Under the pieces are notes generated by a model. The model worked only from the letters and a program-made list of their open reading frames with translations. It had not been told where the DNA came from and made no database searches. From Streptomyces antioxidans (GTDB lineage: Bacteria; Actinomycetota; Actinomycetes; Streptomycetales; Streptomycetaceae), in contig NZ_LAKD02000044.1 in assembly GCF_000968685.2 (NCBI RefSeq), forward strand, positions 1 through 64,000: a stretch of DNA of 64,000 nt. The letters are read 5' to 3'. Below, one piece after another: positions 16,727 through 24,105 of the stretch. Each line of letters opens with the position of its first letter. Position 1 is the first letter of the stretch. The position numbers and the translations under genes are program-made.

Positions 16727-16852
16727 CTCTCGCGCCGGTCGGCGGGCACTCTGGCCGGCCCTCCGAGGCGAACCCAAGGAATCAAGGTCCCGCATTTCCT
16801 CGGTTTCACGGCCGCCGGCTTGATGCAAAGGATTCACAGAAGAGCCACATGA

Positions 16853-16903
16853 TACAATATAAGGATAAAAACGGGCATGGGTGCGTCCTTTTTGGGCGCA
16901 CCC
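16853..16903 (+). promoter_or_regulatory. AT-rich promoter-like region and 10-bp hairpin upstream of the phosphatase gene
   Basis: TACAAT (16853-16858) or TATAAG (16858-16863) could be a -10. Just downstream GGGTGCGTCC (16879-16888) pairs with GGGCGCACCC (16894-16903) around TTTTT; one pair is a G-U wobble. If transcription starts near 16865 the hairpin would form the 5-prime end of the mRNA. Confidence 0.45.
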
Positions 16904-16943
16904 TGTAATTCGGCGCAGGGATATTTGCTGGGTAGGTTTTCTT

Positions 16944-19805
16944 ATGACCCTTGCTGAGGGAGGTGCGCTGGGCGGGCAGAAGCCCGGCAGTGCTGGCGCT
17001 GTAACCGCTGTGGTCGGGGTCGATGGCATGCTCAAGGGGTGGAGCAGGGGGGCGGAGGGGCTTCTGGGCTACACAGCGGGGGAGGTGGTGAACCGCTCCG
17101 CCGCGGTTCTTCTGGAGCCGCCGGAAGAATGCCGAGTGGCTGCCATTGCCGAACAATGGCGCATGCACGGAGGCTGGAGGGGCCGTGTTGTGCTGCGGCA
17201 TAAGGACAGCCGGCCACGGAGTGTGGACATTCAGGTATCTCCACTATTCACCGTGGAGCGACAAGACTGCGTACTGATTACCGTCGGCGACAACAGTATG
17301 TCCGGAGAGGCTACCGAGCTGCGGAGGGCGCAGGAGCGCCTGGCCCTGCTCAGGGAAGCCGACGTGTACATCGGGAACACGCTGGAGATGCGGCGGACCG
17401 CCCAGGAATTGGCGGACTTCGCGGTGCCCCGCCTCGCGGATGTGGTGACGGTCGACTTGCTGGAGCCGGTCCTGCGCGGGGATGAGCTCGACCCGGAGCC
17501 GCCTGAGGGCCAGGCCGCGCTGCGGCGTGTAGGGCAGCAGTCGGTCCGCGGGGGCGTCGGGGAACTTGCCGGGCAGACCGCCGTGCCGGCGGGTGCTGCG
17601 GAATGGCTGACGCGGGCCCCGCGTCTGGGGGATGACACACCGCGGATGACGCGTGGCCACCGGGACCGCTCGGCCGCCGGGTGGCGCGGCGAAGACGGAG
17701 AAGGACCGGCTTCGCGGATGGTGGTTCCGATGTCCGCCCGCGGCACCGTCCTGGGCGTGACCCAGTTCATCCGGTTCCAGACTCGGGAGCCCTTCGGGGA
17801 CGACGACCTCCTCCTGGCCGAGGAGTTGGTCACGCGAGTCGCGATCTGCGTGGACAACGCCAGCCGCTACACCCGCGAGCGCACCGGAGCCCTCGCTTTG
17901 CAGCGAAGCCTGCTCCCGCATGTCCTGGCCGGCGGGGCAGCCGTGGAGGCCGCCTCCCGATACCTCCCCGCGGGCGGCGTGAAGGGCCTTGGCGTCGGTG
18001 GCGACTGGCTTGACGTGATCCCTCTGTCAGGTTCCCGGACCGGCCTGGTGGTCGGCGATGTGGTCGGGCACGGCATCGAAGCCGCAGCCGCCATGGGGCG
18101 GCTGCGCACCGCCGTACTCACGCTGGCCGAGATGGACCTTCCCCCTGATGAACTGCTGGCTCACCTTGATGATCTGGTCATGCGCCTCGCCGAGGACGAA
18201 GCCGATGAGACAGTCGCCCACGCGCTCTTGGGCGCCACCTGCCTGTACGCGGTATATGACCCGGTCACTCGGCGGTGCACCATGGCCCGCGCCGGTCACC
18301 CCGCGCCGGTACTGGTCGAACCCGGCGGTCTGGTCACCATCCCGGACCTACCCAGCGGCCCCCCACTTGGCCTCGGGTACCTGCCCTTCGAATCCGCTGA
18401 GATGGAACTTCCTGAGTCAAGCCTGATCGCCTTTTACACCGACGGCCTCATCGAGTCCTTCGACCGTGACATCGACCTTGGCCTCGACCGTCTGAGCAGC
18501 ACGCTCGCACAGTTCCACGAGGCCCCGCTCGACGGCCTCTGCCAGAAGGCGGCCGACAACCTGCTGACCGGGCCGCCCAGTGACGACGCCACCCTGCTCC
18601 TGGTCCGCACCCGCGTCCTGAGCGCCGGCCAAGTCGCCTCCTGGGACCTGCCCGCCACCCCTTCAGTCGTCGCCCGCGCCCGCGCGCACGCCGCTGAGCA
18701 ACTGGCCGCATGGGAACTGAAGGAGCTGACGGTCAGCACGGAACTGATCGTCAGCGAACTGGTCACGAACGCCATCCGTCACGCCACGGGCCCCATTCGC
18801 CTCCGCTTGATCCGCCATGACACCCTGACCTGCGAAGTCGCCGATGCCAGCAGCACCTCCCCCCGCCTGCGCCACGCCCGCACCACAGATGAGGGCGGCC
18901 GCGGTCTCTTCCTCGTCGCACACACAGCTCACCGCTGGGGCACCCGCTACACCTCCAACGGGAAACTCATCTGGACCGAACAAGACCTGCCCGCCGCGTG
19001 GCGTGAGGCGGACCAAGCGCGAAAGATACGCCGCCACGTGGCCATGGCCGCCGGGCCCAGGCAGCTGCCCCTGAGATCTCTGATCCCCCGCGACCGGCTC
19101 GTGGCATGGACCAGCGCCCTGCTGTCCCCGCTGGACGCAGAACAGCGCCGCACCCTGGACGCCTGGCTTTCCCACGGCTCGGTCGCCTTGGCGGCCCGCG
19201 AGCTGGGCCGCCCGCCCGCCACACTGCGCAGGCACCTTCGCCGGGCCGCCACAGCGCTGGACGCGGACCTGGACCAGGCCTGCGTGCGCGTGCGGCTGTA
19301 CCTGGCGCTGCGCTCGGAGATCGAACTTCCCTCAACCGCGAACGAACCGGTCGAACGGGTGGACCCGGCCACGGACTGCCTCGTGTGGCTGGTGGACCTC
19401 CCCACTGCCCGCCACTGGGCGGCGGACCTGGTACAGCCACTGAACGCCACGCTGCGGCACACTCTGATGGAGTGGTTGGAACACCACGGGCACATCCAGC
19501 AGGCCGCCGATGAACTCGGAGTGCACCGCAGTACGGTCAGCCGCCGTATCGGACACGCCGCGGATGCGTTGCAGGCGGATCTGGATCACCCCGGCACGCG
19601 AGCACACCTGTATCTGGCACTGCTGACCGTGCACGTCACATCCCCTGGCGCCACCCTCCCGGCTGGTGCGCCAGGCCGGGGAGACTGGCTGACCCGCGCC
19701 ACCAAGGCGTCCCGTCCCATCGAAATGGGCGACGGACAGACGGCCGCCCCTCGCCGGGGCGCGGGGGGCGATGTGACCGACGACCACGTTCTCGGCATCG
19801 GGTAG
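16944..19805 (+). CDS. PAS-GAF-SpoIIE phosphatase-HATPase protein with tandem PucR-like HTH repeats
   Basis: A 953-residue multidomain regulator. Order, approximate residues: PAS (18-112); GAF (137-298); PP2C/SpoIIE serine phosphatase (312-558) with GGDWLDV, GDVVGHG, ARAGHPAP, FYTDGLIE and DDATLLL; RsbW/SpoIIAB-like ATPase (572-672) with ELVTNAIRHA and DEGGRGLFLV. Two C-terminal repeats (about 712-788 and 812-898) follow, each a PucR-type helix-turn-helix: AARELGRPPATLRRHL and AADELGVHRSTVSRRI, both followed by DADLDQ/QADLDH and a LYLAL helix. The first four domains are standard for actinomycete partner switching (dephosphorylate an anti-anti-sigma factor, inhibit a sigma factor). The DNA-binding tail is not. 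I used ATG 16944 (GGTAGG upstream) over an upstream GTG inside a hairpin. It lies in a remnant-rich island. Confidence 0.88.
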   Translation: MTLAEGGALGGQKPGSAGAVTAVVGVDGMLKGWSRGAEGLLGYTAGEVVNRSAAVLLEPPEECRVAAIAEQWRMHGGWRGRVVLRHKDSRPRSVDIQVSPLFTVERQDCVLITVGDNSMSGEATELRRAQERLALLREADVYIGNTLEMRRTAQELADFAVPRLADVVTVDLLEPVLRGDELDPEPPEGQAALRRVGQQSVRGGVGELAGQTAVPAGAAEWLTRAPRLGDDTPRMTRGHRDRSAAGWRGEDGEGPASRMVVPMSARGTVLGVTQFIRFQTREPFGDDDLLLAEELVTRVAICVDNASRYTRERTGALALQRSLLPHVLAGGAAVEAASRYLPAGGVKGLGVGGDWLDVIPLSGSRTGLVVGDVVGHGIEAAAAMGRLRTAVLTLAEMDLPPDELLAHLDDLVMRLAEDEADETVAHALLGATCLYAVYDPVTRRCTMARAGHPAPVLVEPGGLVTIPDLPSGPPLGLGYLPFESAEMELPESSLIAFYTDGLIESFDRDIDLGLDRLSSTLAQFHEAPLDGLCQKAADNLLTGPPSDDATLLLVRTRVLSAGQVASWDLPATPSVVARARAHAAEQLAAWELKELTVSTELIVSELVTNAIRHATGPIRLRLIRHDTLTCEVADASSTSPRLRHARTTDEGGRGLFLVAHTAHRWGTRYTSNGKLIWTEQDLPAAWREADQARKIRRHVAMAAGPRQLPLRSLIPRDRLVAWTSALLSPLDAEQRRTLDAWLSHGSVALAARELGRPPATLRRHLRRAATALDADLDQACVRVRLYLALRSEIELPSTANEPVERVDPATDCLVWLVDLPTARHWAADLVQPLNATLRHTLMEWLEHHGHIQQAADELGVHRSTVSRRIGHAADALQADLDHPGTRAHLYLALLTVHVTSPGATLPAGAPGRGDWLTRATKASRPIEMGDGQTAAPRRGAGGDVTDDHVLGIG

Positions 19806-19914
19806 CCGCACTGAGGTCCAGGGAGCGCACGGCGACCCGCAGGGCCTGTTCGGTCAGCGGCGGCATGGGGAACAGCGGCTCGTTGTGGGAGTCCTCTATG
19901 GGCTGTGTGCTCAC
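19804..19914 (-). pseudogene. 5-prime fragment of a minus-strand gene (possible DUF6247 N-terminus)
   Basis: GTG 19914, preceded by GGAGGAG, opens a frame reading MSTQPIEDSHNEPLF then PMPPLTEQALRVAVRSLD, which looks like the start of a small Streptomyces DUF6247-type protein. About 37 codons in, at the stop codon of the phosphatase gene on the other strand, the reading turns into the antisense of that gene (Arg/Pro-rich). The gene is therefore truncated. It follows the anti-sigma ATPase gene by 28 bases, so it was probably the second gene of that transcript. Its missing tail may be the fragment at 16067-16180. Confidence 0.5.
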
Positions 19915-19942
19915 GGCGCTGTCTCCTCCGGTGTGCCGTAGG

Positions 19943-20380
19943 TCATCCAGTTTGCCCCATCACGGGTGGCTGCGGGTTCAGCGTGAACCATACGGCCTTG
20001 CCGGTGACGCCCGCGTCCTTGTCGGTGTAGTCGTGTACGCCCCAGGTGTCGGAACACGACTCGACGAGCGTGAGCCCGCGCCCGCCCTCGTCCTCGTCGT
20101 TCGCCGCCACCGGCTGCGGCAGCCCGCAGCCGGAGTCCCATACGGTGACCCGAAAGTCGGACGGCGACGGCTCCCAGTCCATGCTGACGTACGCGTCGGT
20201 GGTGGTGTTCCGGTACGCGTTGGTGACCAGCTCCGATACGAGGAGTTCGGCCGTGTCCACGATGCAGTCGAGCCGCGCCGCCCTCAGGATGTGACGGATG
20301 GTGGCCCGTGCGACGCCCACGGCGCGTGGGTCGTGGGGGATGAACAGGCCGTAGGACCAGGGCTCTTCGGGCGTGCGCAT
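19943..20380 (-). CDS. RsbW-like ATP-binding protein (anti-sigma factor kinase family)
   Basis: A 145-residue single-domain HATPase. Conserved boxes: ELLVSELVTNAYRN (N box, Mg/ATP), VWDSGCGLPQP (G1) and DEDEGGRGLTLVESC (G2). Proteins of this size in Streptomyces act as anti-sigma or anti-anti-sigma kinases, and many accompany Xre/DUF397 genes as in the abaA and whiJ loci. It is divergent from the Xre regulator at 20538, with a 10-bp palindrome between them. Which sigma factor it would bind cannot be told from sequence. Confidence 0.88.
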   Translation of the reverse strand: MRTPEEPWSYGLFIPHDPRAVGVARATIRHILRAARLDCIVDTAELLVSELVTNAYRNTTTDAYVSMDWEPSPSDFRVTVWDSGCGLPQPVAANDEDEGGRGLTLVESCSDTWGVHDYTDKDAGVTGKAVWFTLNPQPPVMGQTG

Positions 20381-20428
20381 GGGGCAGCCTCCGGGTGAGT
20401 GCCTACTGTGACTGGCGCCATACGTAAA

Positions 20429-20438
20429 GTAGCGCTAC
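20429..20438. promoter_or_regulatory. Palindrome between divergent anti-sigma and Xre genes
   Basis: GTAGCGCTAC is a perfect 10-bp palindrome, flanked by TACG (20421-20424) and CGTA (20443-20446), in an AT-rich patch (CGTATATATTC). Being central in the divergent gap, it is a likely operator, probably for the neighbouring Xre protein. Confidence 0.45.
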
Positions 20439-20537
20439 GGCGCGTATATATTCAACCCATTGGCGATGGTGAGGTTACGCAGTGGACGCGTGCACGTGCC
20501 CTGCGCAACACTCGCCCGCAGGAGAGAAGGGAACCGC

Positions 20538-21428
20538 ATGGGACTCAGGGGCGATCCCACGTACCGGCAGCGCCGCTTTGGCGCCGAGGTACGCAGACTG
20601 CGGGAGGCGGCGGGACTGACGGTTGGCGAGGCGGCTGAAGCGGTGGGCATGCGCCAGCCGCACTTCAGCAACGTCGAAGCCGGTCGCACAGGCCTGTCGG
20701 CCGACCGCTTCCGGAAGCTAACCCAGGCGTTGGGTGGTACGTATACATATCCCGTCGATGCCTTACTGACCCTGGGGCAGGCATCGGGGAAAGGGTGGTG
20801 GAGCGACTACCGCGCAACCCTCGGTGCGACTCACCTCGACCTGGCAGAGCTGGAGGCCGGAGCCGCCTCCCTGCGCAACTACGAGCTGCTGTTCATTCCA
20901 GGGCTGCTCCAGACCTTCGAGTACGCGACTGCCGTGCATAGCAGTGGCTTCTCGCCGACCGTAAGTGAAGTACGTGACGCAGCCGTAGAGTTCAGGATGC
21001 GGCGCCAGGGGGTCCTGTCGGGCGAGCGGCCTCCCCATTTCCACGCCATCATTCATGAGGCGGCGCTGCGTGTTCTCTACGGAGGCCGGGCGGTGATGCG
21101 TGATCAACTGCTGCGGCTGATCGAGCTGTCGCGCTTGCCGAACGTCACGATCCAAATCGTCCCCATCGACAACGAGGGAAGCGCGGCCTTCAGTCACCCG
21201 TTCATGGTGATCGAACCCGGCGTGGTGGAATTGGGCACGGTGCTCGTCGACCAGGTGGGCAAGGCGCAGTTCCTCGACGAGCGCCAAGCGCTTGCCGAGT
21301 ACGGAGAATCGTTCGTGAGGCTGAGTGAACTGGCGCTGCCTCTGGTCGATGCTGAGGCTGTGCCGGAGGCTCGTACGGCGAAGGATTCCCTCGGGCTCAT
21401 CCAGCACATCCTCTATCCGCTTCTCTAA
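20538..21428 (+). CDS. Xre-family regulator with DUF5753 domain (WhiJ/AbaA-like)
   Basis: A 296-residue DNA-binding protein. The N-terminal helix-turn-helix (about 12-68) contains RLREAAGLTVGEAAEAVG and MRQPHFSNVEAGRTGLS. The DUF5753 domain (about 90-290) has FIPGLLQTFEYA and ends in AKDSLGLIQHILYPLL. ATG 20538 follows GAAGGGA. Codon 76 (20763-20765) is TTA, which requires the bldA tRNA, so translation should be developmentally delayed. It is followed 12 bases later by a DUF397 gene and faces an anti-sigma ATPase gene, the arrangement of the whiJ and abaA loci that control sporulation and antibiotic production. The target genes are unknown. Confidence 0.93.
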   Translation: MGLRGDPTYRQRRFGAEVRRLREAAGLTVGEAAEAVGMRQPHFSNVEAGRTGLSADRFRKLTQALGGTYTYPVDALLTLGQASGKGWWSDYRATLGATHLDLAELEAGAASLRNYELLFIPGLLQTFEYATAVHSSGFSPTVSEVRDAAVEFRMRRQGVLSGERPPHFHAIIHEAALRVLYGGRAVMRDQLLRLIELSRLPNVTIQIVPIDNEGSAAFSHPFMVIEPGVVELGTVLVDQVGKAQFLDERQALAEYGESFVRLSELALPLVDAEAVPEARTAKDSLGLIQHILYPLL

Positions 21429-21440
21429 GGAGACAGCTGC

Positions 21441-21647
21441 ATGTCCTCGCTTCCGTGGCGGAAGTCCAGCTTCAGCACGGGTGACGCCCCCAACTGCGTC
21501 GAACTCGCCGCAGACCCCACCGGCACTCCCCACCTCCGCGAGAGCGAAGACCCGGAGGCCGTCATATCCACAACCCCCGCCGCGCTCCGCGCGTTTCTGC
21601 GGGCCGCGAAGGCGGGGACACTGGACCGCCCCTCCAGGAGTGCTTGA
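21441..21647 (+). CDS. DUF397 small protein
   Basis: A 68-residue protein with the family signature WRKSSFSTGDAPNCVELA near the N-terminus. An aspartate-bearing strand (ESEDPEAVISTTPAALRAFL) follows. AAGGAGACAGC lies just before the ATG, 12 bases after the Xre stop, so the two are co-transcribed. DUF397 proteins pair with DUF5753 Xre regulators throughout Streptomyces and are thought to modulate them. Confidence 0.92.
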   Translation: MSSLPWRKSSFSTGDAPNCVELAADPTGTPHLRESEDPEAVISTTPAALRAFLRAAKAGTLDRPSRSA

Positions 21648-22023
21648 TCTGGCGCAACTAATATGTCAAACGTTTTCGCGAGGGGTACCCCCACCCCCGG
21701 CAACCCGGGGCCGGTCCGGCGGTCCGGCGGTCCGGCGATGGCCTCGTCCCCCGAACACAGGCGCCGCCACCGGCACTTACCCCCAGAGCCCGGCGCTCGG
21801 CGACGGCGCTCCGCCCCCACCCCCCGACCCATGCTCACATGCGCCGAAGGCGCGAGACGGCGCCGCACCGCGCCTCGTAGGGTCGTGGCATGACTGCCCC
21901 GCACTCACCGGTCTATCAGGAGCACTACACCCGCACCTGGGAATGACTCCGGCGGGAGCGTTTTCGACATCTTGCCCTGAGCGTCATGCCCTGAGCATCA
22001 AGCCTTGAGCCATGCCCTGAGCG
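21648..22023. other. Gap between DUF397 gene and cluster B
   Basis: No supported gene. It includes a short frame (21890-21946, MTAPHSPVYQEHYTRTWE) that ends abruptly and could be the head of a truncated gene; its start has no good ribosome site. The last part is the stop-codon-anchored tandem repeat described separately. Confidence 0.3.
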
Positions 22024-22036
22024 TCATGCCCTGATC
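21969..22036. repeat. Five-unit tandem repeat across the stop codon of the cluster B ATPase
   Basis: Read on the minus strand, the end of the gene (ATCAGGGCATGACG, containing the TGA) is followed by four more imperfect copies of CTCAGGGCATGACG, with a period of 12-14. The repeat re-creates the stop codon in several units. Confidence 0.7.
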
Positions 22037-23073
22037 CCCGCGCGCTCCTCCGCGAAGTGGCACGCGGAGGGGTGGGAGGCAGCGCCCGGCAGCCCCGGCG
22101 GGGGCGTCAGCGTCGGCACTTCGACCGCGCAGCGGTCCTGGGCCTTCCAGCAGCGGGTGCGGAAGCGGCAGCCGGTCGGTGGGTTGGCCGGGGAGGGGAC
22201 GTCGCCGGTGAGGAGGAGGCGGGTGCGGCCCTCGCGCGGTTCCGGGTCGGGGACCGGGACGGCTGAGAGCAGGGCCTGGGTGTACGGGTGCGTCGGGTGG
22301 TCGTAGATCTCGCGGCCGGTGCCCGTTTCGGCGATACGGCCGAGGTACATCACGGCCACCCGGTCGGAGATATGGCGGACCACCGACAGGTCGTGGGCGA
22401 TGAAGATGTAGGACAGGTCGAACTCGTTCTGCAGGGCCTCCATCAGGTTGACCACCTGCGCCTGCACCGAGACGTCCAGTGCCGAGACCGGTTCGTCCGC
22501 GACGATGATCTCCGGTCGTAGCGCCAGGCCGCGCGCGATGCCGATGCGCTGGCGCTGGCCGCCGGAGAACTGGTGGGGGTAGCGGCTGATGTGCTCCGGG
22601 TTCAGCCCCACCACGTCCAGGAGGTCCTGGACCGCCCGCCGCCGGTCGCCCTTCGGGGCCGCCTCGGGGTGGATCTCGAAGGGTTCGCCGACGATGTCGC
22701 CCACCGTCATACGGGGGTTGAGCGAGGTGTACGGGTCCTGGAAGACCATCTGGATGTTGCGCCGTACGGCCCGCAGCGCGCGGCCCGACAGCCGGGTGAT
22801 GTCCTCGCCCCGGTAGTGGATCGTCCCGGCCGTCGGCCGTTCCAGGCTGACCAGCAGCTTGGCGACGGTGGACTTGCCACAGCCGGACTCGCCGACGATG
22901 CCGAGGGTCTCCCCGCGCCGCAGGGCGAAGGAGACCGTGTCGACCGCCCGGACCGCGCCGATCCGCCGCTTCACCAGCACTCCCCGGGTCAGCGGATAGT
23001 GCTTGGCGAGATCGCGGACCTCGAGGACCGGCTCGGCGGTGCCGGTCTCAGGCGTTGACGGCGTCGAGGGCAT
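22024..23073 (-). CDS. Oligopeptide ABC transporter ATP-binding protein (OppF/DppF type), cluster B
   Basis: Second ATPase of cluster B, 349 residues, last gene of the operon. Walker A GESGCGKST is at 61-69, the signature is SGGQRQR, and Walker B is IIVADEPVSALD. The cysteine set TGCRFRTRCWKAQDRC ... SACHF is at the C-terminus. Long stretches are identical to the cluster A gene at 14849-15985 (for example RNIQMVFQDPYTSLNPRMTV), but the acidic N-terminal extension of that gene is absent. Its start overlaps the end of the preceding ATPase gene by 26 bases. Confidence 0.95.
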   Translation of the reverse strand: MPSTPSTPETGTAEPVLEVRDLAKHYPLTRGVLVKRRIGAVRAVDTVSFALRRGETLGIVGESGCGKSTVAKLLVSLERPTAGTIHYRGEDITRLSGRALRAVRRNIQMVFQDPYTSLNPRMTVGDIVGEPFEIHPEAAPKGDRRRAVQDLLDVVGLNPEHISRYPHQFSGGQRQRIGIARGLALRPEIIVADEPVSALDVSVQAQVVNLMEALQNEFDLSYIFIAHDLSVVRHISDRVAVMYLGRIAETGTGREIYDHPTHPYTQALLSAVPVPDPEPREGRTRLLLTGDVPSPANPPTGCRFRTRCWKAQDRCAVEVPTLTPPPGLPGAASHPSACHFAEERAGIRA

Positions 23074-24070
23074 CGAGTTCGTCCTTCCAGAAGTGGCAGG
23101 CGCTGGTCCGCGCGCCGGGGGAGCCCGTTCCGGCGGCCGCCGTCACCTCGTACAGCGGCGGCCGTTCCACGCGGCAGACCTCCTGGGCGCGCGGGCAGCG
23201 GGGGTGGAAGGGGCAGCCGGAGGGCAGGGCGAGGGGGTTGGGCGGGGCGCCCTTGATCGCGTAGAGCCGTTCGCCCCGGTGGTCCACGCGCGGCACGGAA
23301 TCCAGCAGTCCACGGGTGTACGGGTGGGCGGGGCGGCGGTAGAGGTCGCGCACCGGCGCGGTCTCCACGATCCGGCCCGCGTACATCACGGCGATGGTGT
23401 CGGCCACGTCCGCGACCACCCCCAGGTCATGGGTGATGAGGACCAGCCCCATCGCGTACTCCCGCCGCAGCTCCGCGAGCACCTCCATGACCTGCGCCTG
23501 AACGGTGACGTCCAGCGCGGTCGTCGGCTCGTCGGCGATGATCAGGTCCGGTTCCAGCGCCATCGCCATGGCGATCATGATGCGCTGGCGCATCCCGCCG
23601 GAGAACTGATGCGGATGGTCCCCGGCCCGCTGCGCCGCCGCCGGGATGCGGACCCGCTCCATCAGCTCGACCGCCCGCCGCCGGGCGTCCTTGCGGGACA
23701 TCCCCCGGTGCACCTCGTACATCTCGGCGAGCTGGGCGCCCACGGGGACCACGGGGTTGAGGGCGGAGAGCGCGTCCTGGAAGATCATCGCCATCGCGGC
23801 GCCCCGGATCCGGCGCCGCTCCTCCGCGCCCATCGTCAGCAGGTCCCGCCCCTGGAACAGCACCTGGCCGCCGGTGATCCGGCCGGGCGGAGAGTCGAGG
23901 ATGCCCATGACCGCCTGGGCGGTCACCGACTTGCCGGAGCCCGACTCGCCCAGTACGGCCAGCGTCTGACCGGCGTCGACGGCGTACGAGACACCGCCGA
24001 CCGCCTCGGCGACCCCGTCCCGGGTGCGGAATTCCACCCGCAGGTCACATACCTCCAGCAGACGGCTCAC
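23048..24070 (-). CDS. Oligopeptide ABC transporter ATP-binding protein (OppD/DppD type), cluster B
   Basis: First ATPase of cluster B, 340 residues. Walker A GESGSGKS is at 41-48, the signature is SGGMRQR and Walker B is LIIADEPTTALD. The tail SGCPFHPRCPRAQEVC ... SACHFW is the presumed iron-sulfur cysteine set. It starts directly with the ABC domain (MSRLLEVCDLRVEF), 35 bases after the permease gene. It is closely similar to the cluster A ATPase at 13798-14856. Confidence 0.95.
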   Translation of the reverse strand: MSRLLEVCDLRVEFRTRDGVAEAVGGVSYAVDAGQTLAVLGESGSGKSVTAQAVMGILDSPPGRITGGQVLFQGRDLLTMGAEERRRIRGAAMAMIFQDALSALNPVVPVGAQLAEMYEVHRGMSRKDARRRAVELMERVRIPAAAQRAGDHPHQFSGGMRQRIMIAMAMALEPDLIIADEPTTALDVTVQAQVMEVLAELRREYAMGLVLITHDLGVVADVADTIAVMYAGRIVETAPVRDLYRRPAHPYTRGLLDSVPRVDHRGERLYAIKGAPPNPLALPSGCPFHPRCPRAQEVCRVERPPLYEVTAAAGTGSPGARTSACHFWKDELDALDAVNA

Positions 24071-24105
24071 GGCAGCTCAACTCCTCACCGAGGCTCTGGC
24101 GCGAC

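Larger units (their letters stand above)
16594..16943. other. Remnant-bearing gap before the phosphatase gene
   Basis: No intact gene. It holds the serine-recombinase remnant (16622-16726), then unassigned sequence, then an unusually AT-rich stretch (about 16840-16945) with promoter-like hexamers and a hairpin. The drop in GC relative to the flanks fits acquired DNA. Confidence 0.5.

Noticed and set aside
16881..16943. GTG 16881 as start of the phosphatase gene
   Set aside because: The codon lies inside a hairpin and has no ribosome site; ATG 16944 has GGTAGG upstream and begins before the PAS domain.
20563..20710. Whether the Xre gene is also broken
   Set aside because: Helix-turn-helix, DUF5753 and C-terminus are complete in one frame.
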